Source: JACRLW01 sp050181465 (GTDB lineage Bacteria; Planctomycetota; UBA1135; UBA2386). From it: 64,000 nt of DNA. The stretch is from positions 78,579-142,578 of the forward strand of contig JBFXDD010000009.1 in NCBI GenBank assembly GCA_050181465.1. The letters run 5' to 3'. Within the stretch, counting starts at the first letter, position 1, and the number at the start of each line of letters is the position of its first letter. The translations under genes and the position numbers were made by a program. The notes under the pieces are model-generated. The model did not search any database and had not been told where the DNA came from. It saw only the letters and a program-made list of their open reading frames with translations. This document shows positions 26,585 through 34,357 of this stretch, piece by piece.

Positions 26585-28357
26585 ATGAGCGGCACGATCG
26601 AACTCGACCGCGACGGACAGCACCTCTTGGTGCGATTCCCGTACGACAAGTATCTGGTCGAAGAGATCAAGGCCTTACCGGGTCGCCGCTGGGATCCGCA
26701 GCGCAAGGCGTGGACGTTCCCGACCAGCAACCTCGAGACGATCGTCGTCGCGCTCATGGCACGCGGGTTCGTGATGGACTCGGACGTCAGTTCGTTGCTT
26801 GCCGGAACCTCCGGAATCGAACGCAGCAGCGCGCCGGCCAAGTCCGCGAGCACCGCCGAGGACGACAAGCCCAAACGCGGCAAGAGTGCCCGCACGAAGG
26901 CACCCGCCGATGAGGCCACAGTGGCCGAGGACCCGTTGGCCGCGTGGTCGATCGAGGCGCTGAACACGAAAGTCCGGGAAGCGATCGCCGCCGCGTTCCC
27001 CGCGCGCGTGAAGGTGATCGGTGAGGTCACCAACTTCGACAAGAACCGCGAACGCAAGCACCTGTTCTTCTCACTGGTCGAGAAGGAAGGCGACGGCGGC
27101 AAGATCAAGGCGACGGTCGACGTCGCGCTGTTCGAGCGCACCGCGCAGCGACTGCTGCCGCAACTGGAACGCGCCGGGCTCACGCTCCGCGACGGCATCG
27201 AGATCCTGATCGAAGCGAAGATCGATCTGTACCCGGCGACCGGTCGTTACCAGTTGATCGTCGAGGACATCCGCCCGGAGTTCACGCTGGGACAACTCGC
27301 GCAGTCGCGGGAGCAGATCTTGCTTGCGCTGCGCCAGGCGGGTGTCGAACGACGCAACCTCGAACTGCCGGTCCCCGTGCCGTCGCTTCGGATCGGTGTC
27401 TTGTCTAGCCCGGACTCGGACGGCTGGAACGACTTCGTGCAAGAGCTTCGCCGGAGCGGTTTCAGCTTCGACGTCAGCCTCGTGCCAGTCCGCGTGCAGG
27501 GCGAAGAACTTCGCCCCACGATGCTGCGCGGACTGAGTTGGTTCGCTCGACACGCCGACCGATTCGACCTCCTGTGCATCGTTCGCGGCGGTGGTTCGCG
27601 CACCGATCTCGCGTGGTTCGACGACAAAGACGTCGCCTTCGCGGTTGCTCGGCACCCCCTCAAGGTGCTGATCGGAATCGGCCACGACCGCGACCGCTCC
27701 GTGCTCGATGAGATCGCCGAGTCACTGAAGACACCCACCGCGGTCGCCACGTGGCTCGCCGAGCAAGCCCGCTCGGTGCTCGAGGACCTCGGCATCTTCG
27801 CGCGCGCCTTGCGCGATGGTTCGCTGCAGTTGCTGCGCGATGAACGAATCCGGCTGGCCGCCGAAGCCCATCGACTGCAACGCTCGGTGCAAGTTCGCCT
27901 CCTCGGGGAACGTCACGGGTTGCGAAGCGCCATCCACCGCCTGTCGCGAACCCCGCTCGCGAGCCTTCGTGAAGAACGCCGTCGACTGGACGACCGCCGC
28001 CAACGCATGCGCATCGGGATCGCGGGCCTCATTCGTGATGCCCGAGCCCGACTGTCGCGAGCCGCGGAGTTGCTCGGCGCGCGCAGCTCGTATCGCCTGG
28101 AGCGGGCACGCAGCCACCTGGCGGCCCAGAGCGCTCGCCGACGTCTCCTGGATCCACGGACGATCCTCACCCGGGGTTACGCGATGCTGCGCAACGACGA
28201 CGGCCGCATCATCACCGATGCGGCGCGAGTCGTCCCGGGCCACCTGATCACGGTCCTCTTGCGCGACGGCGAGGTCCACGCGCGCGCGGAATTCACACAA
28301 CTTCATCCCCTGACCGAGACCCCAAAGTCCCATGGCAAGCGCCAAGAAGAGAGCTGA
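26585..28357 (+). CDS. xseA: Exodeoxyribonuclease VII large subunit with N-terminal HARP-like domain
   Basis: A 590-residue protein, longer than usual XseA (about 400-450). The first 60 residues (HLLVRFPYDKYLVEEIK, PGRRWDPQRKAWTFP) resemble the HARP-type module found in SMARCAL1 annealing helicases. A charged linker (about 75-110) follows, then the XseA OB fold (VKVIGEVTNFDKNRERKHLF), the catalytic core (RIGVLSSPDSDGWNDF; LLCIVRGGGSRTDLAWFDD; IGIGHDRDRSVLDEIA), a long coiled-coil region, and the C-terminal RGYAMLRNDDGRI segment. It degrades single-stranded DNA with XseB, whose gene overlaps by 26 bases. The extra domain may help bind branched or unwound DNA (inference). Confidence 0.88.
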   Translation: MSGTIELDRDGQHLLVRFPYDKYLVEEIKALPGRRWDPQRKAWTFPTSNLETIVVALMARGFVMDSDVSSLLAGTSGIERSSAPAKSASTAEDDKPKRGKSARTKAPADEATVAEDPLAAWSIEALNTKVREAIAAAFPARVKVIGEVTNFDKNRERKHLFFSLVEKEGDGGKIKATVDVALFERTAQRLLPQLERAGLTLRDGIEILIEAKIDLYPATGRYQLIVEDIRPEFTLGQLAQSREQILLALRQAGVERRNLELPVPVPSLRIGVLSSPDSDGWNDFVQELRRSGFSFDVSLVPVRVQGEELRPTMLRGLSWFARHADRFDLLCIVRGGGSRTDLAWFDDKDVAFAVARHPLKVLIGIGHDRDRSVLDEIAESLKTPTAVATWLAEQARSVLEDLGIFARALRDGSLQLLRDERIRLAAEAHRLQRSVQVRLLGERHGLRSAIHRLSRTPLASLREERRRLDDRRQRMRIGIAGLIRDARARLSRAAELLGARSSYRLERARSHLAAQSARRRLLDPRTILTRGYAMLRNDDGRIITDAARVVPGHLITVLLRDGEVHARAEFTQLHPLTETPKSHGKRQEES

Positions 28358-28589
28358 CACGACGGGTTACACCGCGGCCGCGAAGGAACTCGAGACCATC
28401 CTGGACGAGATCGAGGACGGTACTGCGGACATCGATGTGCTCGGCGAAAAGGTCGAGCGAGCAGCCGAACTCATTCGTCAGTGTCAACAGTCGCTCACCG
28501 GCACCGAAATCCGAGTGAAGAAGGTCGTCGAGGAACTCACGGCCGACGACGAGAGCCAGGACGCTTCCGAAGACTCGGACGACTCGTAG
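28332..28589 (+). CDS. xseB: Exodeoxyribonuclease VII small subunit
   Basis: An 85-residue XseB: helical hairpin with AAKELETILDEIEDGTADID and VERAAELIRQCQQSLTGTE, ending in an acidic tail. It starts 26 bases before the xseA stop, a typical coupled pair. It binds the XseA coiled coil. Confidence 0.93.
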   Translation: MASAKKRADTTGYTAAAKELETILDEIEDGTADIDVLGEKVERAAELIRQCQQSLTGTEIRVKKVVEELTADDESQDASEDSDDS

Positions 28590-28596
28590 GAGCAAG

Positions 28597-29295
28597 ATGG
28601 GCGACATCCCGATCCACACGATCATCCTGCTCTACGGCGTGCTGTTGATCAGTCTCGTGGTGCACGAGGCATCGCACGCATTGCTCGCGTATCTGGGCGG
28701 CGACCGCACCGCCTATGTCGGCGGGCAGGTCTCGCTCAACCCGATCCCGCACATCCAGCGCGAACCTTTCGGAACCGTCATCCTGCCGCTGCTCGCGTTG
28801 TTCATGAGCAAGGGCACGATGATCCTGGGTTACGCACACATCCCGGTCGATCCGCTGTGGGCGGCGCGCAACCCGCGCAAGGCTGCGCTGATGTCGGCGG
28901 CGGGGCCTCTGAGCAACTTCGTACTCGCCGGGATCGCACTGCTGGGATTGAACGCACTGGTGTGGTCCGGCTACGCGGACCCTTGGCCGGCCGGCAGCGG
29001 GCTCCTGGGACCGTTCGTCGATCCGGGGACGAACGACTACGCCTTCGCCGCAGCCAAGATGTTCTCCGTGTTCCTCTCCCTGAACATCCTTCTCGGAGTG
29101 TTCAACCTGATTCCTTGGCCGCCACTGGACGGTGCCGGCGTGCTCGAGGGATTGTTCCCACGCACGCTCGCTCCTCTCTACGGTTGGGTGCGGGCCAACC
29201 CGATCGTGATCATCGTCGGGATCGTCGCGACCTGGGAACTCGTCCCCCACATGTTCGGCCCGGTGTTCGGCTACGTGCTCAACAACTGGATCTGA
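28597..29295 (+). CDS. Site-2 protease (M50) family membrane metallopeptidase
   Basis: A 232-residue polytopic protein. The zinc motif is VVHEASHALLAYLGGD (HEASH) at about residue 23. The third ligand region is FNLIPWPPLDGAGVLEG, the NPxPxLDG-type motif. Five to six membrane helices are predicted; the SxxGPLSN motif (MSAAGPLSNFVLAGI) is intact. It belongs to the compact M50B rhomboid-sized group without a PDZ domain. The substrate is unknown; the gene may be cotranscribed with xseAB (7-base gap). Its end overlaps the convergent glycosylase gene by 17 bases. Confidence 0.85.
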   Translation: MGDIPIHTIILLYGVLLISLVVHEASHALLAYLGGDRTAYVGGQVSLNPIPHIQREPFGTVILPLLALFMSKGTMILGYAHIPVDPLWAARNPRKAALMSAAGPLSNFVLAGIALLGLNALVWSGYADPWPAGSGLLGPFVDPGTNDYAFAAAKMFSVFLSLNILLGVFNLIPWPPLDGAGVLEGLFPRTLAPLYGWVRANPIVIIVGIVATWELVPHMFGPVFGYVLNNWI

Positions 29296-29875
29296 GCAGG
29301 ATCCCACGGACCCGATCACGCAGTTGCGGCAACAGTTCGTCGGCGAACCACGGGTTCTTCCGCATCCACAACCGATTGCGCGGCGATGGGTGCGGGAGCG
29401 GAATGAGCGTCGGCAGGAACTCGGCGAACGCACGCACCGTGGTGGTGACCGCACCTTTCCAGCGATCACCGAGGTGATGACGCATCGAGTATTGGCCGAT
29501 CACGACGCGTAGTTCGATCGCGTGAAGTGTCGGGAGCAGACTTTGATGCCAGGTCTCCGAGCACTCACGCCGCGGCGGTAGGTCGCCGCTCGCACCCTTG
29601 CCGGGATAGCAGAACCCCATCGGCACGAGTGCGAACGAGGCTGGGTCGTAGAACTGCTCGCGGGTTACGCCAAGCCAGTCGCGAAGGTTCTCCCCGCTGG
29701 GGTCGTTCCAAGCGATGCCGGTGGCATGGACTCGCGTGCCCGGCGCCTGACCGGCGATGAGGATCCGCGCACGCGGATCCGCGACGACGACCGGTCGGGG
29801 TTCGTGTGCGAGATGTTGCGCGCAAAGTCGGCACTCGCGGATCGCGCGCAGCAGGTCGTCGAGAGCGACGCTCAT
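29279..29875 (-). CDS. Uracil-DNA glycosylase superfamily protein (iron-sulfur type)
   Basis: A 198-residue member of the family 4/5-like UDG group. Motif A: ILIAGQAPGTRVHATG. Motif B: LPHPSPRNRLW with the conserved His. Cysteine pairs in RECRLCAQHL and in MGFCYPGKGASGDLPPR...EC are placed like the four 4Fe-4S ligands of thermophilic-type UDGs. It probably removes uracil or a related base from DNA; strict substrate unknown. The 3' end overlaps the site-2 protease gene by 17 bases, convergent. Confidence 0.78.
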   Translation of the reverse strand: MSVALDDLLRAIRECRLCAQHLAHEPRPVVVADPRARILIAGQAPGTRVHATGIAWNDPSGENLRDWLGVTREQFYDPASFALVPMGFCYPGKGASGDLPPRRECSETWHQSLLPTLHAIELRVVIGQYSMRHHLGDRWKGAVTTTVRAFAEFLPTLIPLPHPSPRNRLWMRKNPWFADELLPQLRDRVRGILLRSSC

Positions 29876-29929
29876 CCGCGCAGCGTAGTCGCCCGCTCCG
29901 CGCTCGCGGAGCGGGTCGACTCGGATCGC

Positions 29930-32926
29930 TCAGTTGCCGAGGATCAGCTCCATGCCGTTGGTCGTCAGAATGCCGAGTTGGTTGGCACTCGGATCGACAA
30001 CGAGGCACTGCGAGGTGACGATGCCGCCCGCCAGCGATGGGTCGTTCGGAATCGTGAGCGAGCGACTCGCGGAACCGGAGCCGAGCGTCATCGCAGTGGA
30101 GGACAGGATCTGCGTGAGCAGCGTGCAACCCGGGCTACCGAACGCACTCAGATCCAGCGACTGCTGACCGAGACCAAGCATGCTCAGCGTTGCGATGGTG
30201 CTCGCGGGAAGATCGGTGGCGATCAAGTTGATCGAAGTACCCAGTCGCGGCATCGCCGAGACCGTGTGCGCGACCGGAGCCGCACCACCCGGATTCGAGA
30301 TGTCGCTGGCACCCGGATCTTGCACGCCGCCGCCGACGGAGTAACCGACGATGCAGTCGGCCACCGAACAAGCCTGATAGGCGAGTACGAAGGAGCCGTC
30401 CGGATAGAGACGGATCTGTGCCGTGTTGGAGCCGGTGTTGGTGTACTCCGGAACGCCTGCCCAGGTGATGAGCGCCACACCCGGCCGGGCGTCGAAGTAG
30501 ACGTCACCGGCGGCATTCGGATTGAGGTCGTCCCAGATCGCAGCGATGCGGGCAGGGTTGGAGAGGAATTCACCGACGGTCTCGGTGAAGTCGGAGCCAC
30601 CGGCCTGGTTCGCGATCAGCCCGATCCAACCATTCGAGTCCACGTCGATGCTCGTCGTGCTGCCGCCGCCGGCGAGCGGGAAGCTGAACCCGAGCGCCTG
30701 CGCTCGAGCGAGCTGATCGTCGCCGAGATTCAGTCCGTTGCTGTAGCTTGCGTCAAAGCCGCTGGGTTCGGTGCCGACGTTCCAGCCGCCGCTGCCGTTC
30801 GGGGTGAACCGACGCGCGCTGTTGGCGAGATCGAAGCTGCCGAACTGCTCGTAGAACGTGCGGCCGACCTGCGGCGTGCTCGCCGGAGCGCAGCCTTGCC
30901 CGTACGGATTGATGCGCGCACGCGCGCCGCCGCCGCCGCCGCTCGTAGCCGGAACCGCGACGAGCGCATAGCTGGCATCGACGGTACCCGTCGAGACGTG
31001 GGCGTCCTGGGCAACCAAGGTCGCGATGACCTCGATCGTCCACTGACCGGCCGCAGGGTTCTGGACGAACACGCACTCGACGGTGTCGATCGTGTTGGGG
31101 GAACCACCCGTCGTCGAGTAGTTGCCTGTCGTGAGGCCGTTGTTGCCGTAGTAGAAGGAGCCGTTCGGCGCCGTGACCCGCAACGTCAAGTCGTTGACGC
31201 GCGCGAGCGTCGCCGCGGGGTTACCGGCCGGATCCACGAAGGTCATGCAGACCTTCAGCTCCGGCTCGTTCGCCGCCACGTTCACCACGTGCACCGCGCT
31301 CTGGCCCTGCGTCAGGATGTCATCCTCCGGCACCACGAACGTGAACGACGCGTTGTCGTACATGTCCTGCAAGCTGGGGAAGCCCCAACCGACGTGTTCG
31401 CGGCGATTGTCCGTGCTACCGGCGTTGAACGCATACTGCCGCGCGCTCACGATCTGCAGCGCCTTGAGCGTCTGCGCGAGTGGGCGATTCTGGAACGGCG
31501 TTCCACCGGGCACGCGAACCGGCCCGAACAGGCCGTTGAAATACATCTGGATCGCGAGCGCGTTGTGACCCGCGACGATGGGCGTCGCACCTGAAGTGCC
31601 GCCGAAGCCGTTGGTGAAGTTGCCCGCTGAGTAGCCCGCGGAACCCGTCAAGTCGGAACACTGGATGGAGTCGTAGTAGGCCGAGAGATCCGGCTTGATA
31701 CGACCGTCCGCCGCTGGCCCGGTGGAACCACCGCCCGCCGCCCATGAATCGTCGGCAGCGTTCGCGTTGTCACGGTGTGCGACCCCGCCGATCGAGAAGA
31801 TGTTCTTCGCCCAAGCCTGCGGTCGCGACTGCTGGTTGCCGGCGTTCGACTGGCTCTGCGTCCACGGCATCCGGTGGTCGAAGATGATGTCGTCGGCGTC
31901 GGCGGACACCGCGGTGTATTGCGTCGTTCGCGCGTCGCCCCACGAGGCGGTCGTGAACATCACCTGATGCGTGTTCTGCAGCGTTCCGATCGTGACGTTG
32001 CGTGACTGCGTAGTCGACGAGTACTGAGTGAAGAAGCCCACGGCGTCAGGCGCCATCCCACGCGCCGTTGCGGTACTGGTGCCGTTGCCGAACACGATGC
32101 CTGCCGTGCAGTGACCGTGTGCATCTGGCCCACCACCGCTCAGCACGTTGGTCAGCGGCGTCGTGAAGTCGGGATGGTTCGCCTCCAGGCCTTCATAGAT
32201 GTGCCCGCGCACACCTTGACCGGTGTAGCCGGTCTGCGCTTCGAGGTAGTTTGCGCCGCCTTGGATACGGGCGTTGCTCATGTCGATCTCGGGGGCCGAC
32301 CAGCGGTCGATCCAGAGCACTTCGTCGAGACGCGCCGCACCTGCGAGCTGGGCGCCATTCAGGTCCGCGACGAACAGGATGCTCCCCTCTTGCTCGTCGA
32401 CGACACGACCACCGAGGTCCGCAATCTTGCGCGCGAGCGCACGCTTGTCGTTGCGCTTGTCGACGACGACGAGGTTGTAGCGAGCCGTCGGCAGCTCGAG
32501 CCCCGAGGCCAACATCGCGAACAGCTCCGGCTCGAGTCGCCAGGCTGGTTCATATTGCCCGACGAAGCGAACGCCGACGACCTCGCGAACCTTCGCGGCG
32601 GTCGCGGCGTCCATTCGCGCGACGTACGCATCGTGCGGCAAGTATCCGAAGAGCTCGGCGCCGGCGGAGCGAACTCGGGCACGCGCGGCTTCGGTCGGCA
32701 CGCCGACGAACTGAACGACGAAGAGTCGCACGTCCTCGCGAGCCGCCATCCACCCCGGCACTGCGGGCATCTCGCGCAACGGATCGAAGACTCCGTAACG
32801 CAGCGACAACTGGCTACCGCCACCGTGCGCGAGTTGCACGACCGGTGAGGGAGATTCTTTTTGGGCCGACAGTGTGGCGGCCAAGAGCGCGATCGAGCAA
32901 CCGACGCGAGAACGAGTGTTCACCAT
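29930..32926 (-). CDS. Secreted subtilase (S8) with shared C-terminal module
   Basis: A 998-residue exported protein. Signal MVNTRSRVGCSIALLAATLSAQ, then an inhibitor-I9-like propeptide region (about 70-220). The catalytic domain has the His motif DAHGHCTAGIVFG and the Ser motif NGFGGTSGATPIVAGHNAL. At the usual Asp position the sequence is GVRGHIYEGLEANHPDF, with Glu in place of Asp. A P-domain-like beta sandwich follows (about 505-640). A long C-terminal region ends in FGSPGCTLLTQ...TIPNDPSLAG and VDPSANQLGILTTNGMEL, the module also present in the Kelch-like protein. Probably extracellular; the altered triad leaves activity open. Confidence 0.8.
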   Translation of the reverse strand: MVNTRSRVGCSIALLAATLSAQKESPSPVVQLAHGGGSQLSLRYGVFDPLREMPAVPGWMAAREDVRLFVVQFVGVPTEAARARVRSAGAELFGYLPHDAYVARMDAATAAKVREVVGVRFVGQYEPAWRLEPELFAMLASGLELPTARYNLVVVDKRNDKRALARKIADLGGRVVDEQEGSILFVADLNGAQLAGAARLDEVLWIDRWSAPEIDMSNARIQGGANYLEAQTGYTGQGVRGHIYEGLEANHPDFTTPLTNVLSGGGPDAHGHCTAGIVFGNGTSTATARGMAPDAVGFFTQYSSTTQSRNVTIGTLQNTHQVMFTTASWGDARTTQYTAVSADADDIIFDHRMPWTQSQSNAGNQQSRPQAWAKNIFSIGGVAHRDNANAADDSWAAGGGSTGPAADGRIKPDLSAYYDSIQCSDLTGSAGYSAGNFTNGFGGTSGATPIVAGHNALAIQMYFNGLFGPVRVPGGTPFQNRPLAQTLKALQIVSARQYAFNAGSTDNRREHVGWGFPSLQDMYDNASFTFVVPEDDILTQGQSAVHVVNVAANEPELKVCMTFVDPAGNPAATLARVNDLTLRVTAPNGSFYYGNNGLTTGNYSTTGGSPNTIDTVECVFVQNPAAGQWTIEVIATLVAQDAHVSTGTVDASYALVAVPATSGGGGGARARINPYGQGCAPASTPQVGRTFYEQFGSFDLANSARRFTPNGSGGWNVGTEPSGFDASYSNGLNLGDDQLARAQALGFSFPLAGGGSTTSIDVDSNGWIGLIANQAGGSDFTETVGEFLSNPARIAAIWDDLNPNAAGDVYFDARPGVALITWAGVPEYTNTGSNTAQIRLYPDGSFVLAYQACSVADCIVGYSVGGGVQDPGASDISNPGGAAPVAHTVSAMPRLGTSINLIATDLPASTIATLSMLGLGQQSLDLSAFGSPGCTLLTQILSSTAMTLGSGSASRSLTIPNDPSLAGGIVTSQCLVVDPSANQLGILTTNGMELILGN

Positions 32927-33052
32927 GATGCAGTCAGATGGTTGAGAGCACCGCACGACGAGAATGCCGGCGGTCAAGCGCCGAAAAGGATACGACGTGG
33001 CAGCGCTTCCTGAACGCCCCGAACCGCCGCCGCGCTCGGACCCCTCTTCCTT

Positions 33053-33943
33053 TCAGCCGAACAGCCGACCGTACGCAGGCTCGAGCGCCGCCCGGGCCGC
33101 GCGGAGGATGTCGCGCACTTCCCCGTGTTCGGGTCGATCGTGGATCAAGATGAGATCCTCCAACACGCGATCGAGCACCTCGGCATCGTCGGCATCGTCG
33201 AGGGAACGGCGCGATTGCCCCACCCCGAGTCGCTCGCGGCGCAATAGGAAGCGGAAGCAATCGTGCCGGGTGACGGTGCGGCCGTTGTGATACGGATCGA
33301 TCAGGATGCGCCGGGCGCCGTGGATCCGGATCAGGATGAACTCCGGCAACAACACCGGCGTCAACGTCAGCCCGGCGCGACGCCCGATGACCAGGTAGAG
33401 CGCCGCCAGGACCGACGACGGCCCCTGCCCGGAGGCGAGCACGCGGTCAGGCAGCCAGGCGAGACGGTCCTTGGGCAATCGCCGCGATCCGCGCAGTTCG
33501 AACCGGGAAGTGAACAACTCGGCGATTCGACGCGCCGCGCAGCGACTTCCGCGGCCATTCACGTGCGCGCGCAAGTCTGCCGCGATCGATTCCAGAATCG
33601 CTGCAAACGCGCCACGATCGCCGTGCGCATGGCCGACGAACTCCACCAACTTCTCGAGCGCGACTTCCAGGAGGTTGTCGCCGTCCGCTCCGCGATCCGT
33701 GGTGATACGAGACGAGAATCCCTCGAGCCAGGCGCGCAGATCGAGCGAGGTGATGAGTGATCGAGCCCGAACCCGCAGGCGGGCGTGTTCACTCTCGGAC
33801 GCAGCGATCAATTCCTCACGTGCCGACTCACCCCAGGCGAGGAGTTGGGTGCGGCACATCCGGACGACACCGGGGTGTTCATCGACGAGTAGGCGAACCG
33901 CGGCGTGGATGGCGGCTCGGTCGCGGATGGCCTGTTCGAGCAT
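33053..33943 (-). CDS. SirB1-like transglutaminase-fold protein
   Basis: A 296-residue protein. The C-terminal part matches the SirB1/DUF3652 group: SSVLAALYLVIGRRAGLTLT, LLPEFILIRIHGARRILIDP and YHNGRTVTRHDCFRFLLR. The usual catalytic-type Cys before the first helix is not evident (GQGPSS). Fold similarity to transglutaminases is known for this family but activity is unproven. The N-terminal 100 residues are helical, HEAT-like. Start ATG 33943. Confidence 0.7.
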   Translation of the reverse strand: MLEQAIRDRAAIHAAVRLLVDEHPGVVRMCRTQLLAWGESAREELIAASESEHARLRVRARSLITSLDLRAWLEGFSSRITTDRGADGDNLLEVALEKLVEFVGHAHGDRGAFAAILESIAADLRAHVNGRGSRCAARRIAELFTSRFELRGSRRLPKDRLAWLPDRVLASGQGPSSVLAALYLVIGRRAGLTLTPVLLPEFILIRIHGARRILIDPYHNGRTVTRHDCFRFLLRRERLGVGQSRRSLDDADDAEVLDRVLEDLILIHDRPEHGEVRDILRAARAALEPAYGRLFG

Positions 33944-34171
33944 GATGGACTTCGCTGTCGGAGGGGGCTCCGACGAGCGCGGAGTCTAGCTGCGAGGGGT
34001 GCAGTTGCGAGGCCGCAGAATCCCGTGCTCCCGATCCAAGACCGCGGGCGACACCGCAGAAATCAGCAAGGGCCGGTGCCATCGCGATCGCGATCGACGG
34101 ACGAATTCTCGGCTCCCCCTGGAGATTCGCCACGCTCCGCACAGACCACCACCGCGATGCGATGGTGAGCA

Positions 34172-34255
34172 TGCCCAGGACAGGACTTGAACCTGCACGA
34201 CCTTGCGGCCACCAGCCCCTCAAGCTGGCGCGTCTGCCAATTCCGCCACCTGGGC
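34172..34255 (-). tRNA. tRNA-Leu(GAG)
   Basis: The minus strand gives an 84-base class II tRNA: acceptor GCCCAGG/CCTGGGC with discriminator A, D-arm with GGCAGACGC, anticodon stem CCAGC/GCTGG with loop TTGAGGG (anticodon GAG), a long variable arm GGCCGCAAGGTCGT, and T-arm with GGTTCAAGTCC. CCA is not encoded (TG follows). The 228 bases between this tRNA and the SirB1-like gene hold nothing I can name. Confidence 0.93.
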
Positions 34256-34357
34256 AAGCGTCCGGAACCCAGCGGGTTCCGGTGGAGGGCCGGGGAATCT
34301 ACCGCGGTCGCGAGCGCGGTCAAGAGCCGTTTGCTCGACTGCGGAAATCGCCGGCGA

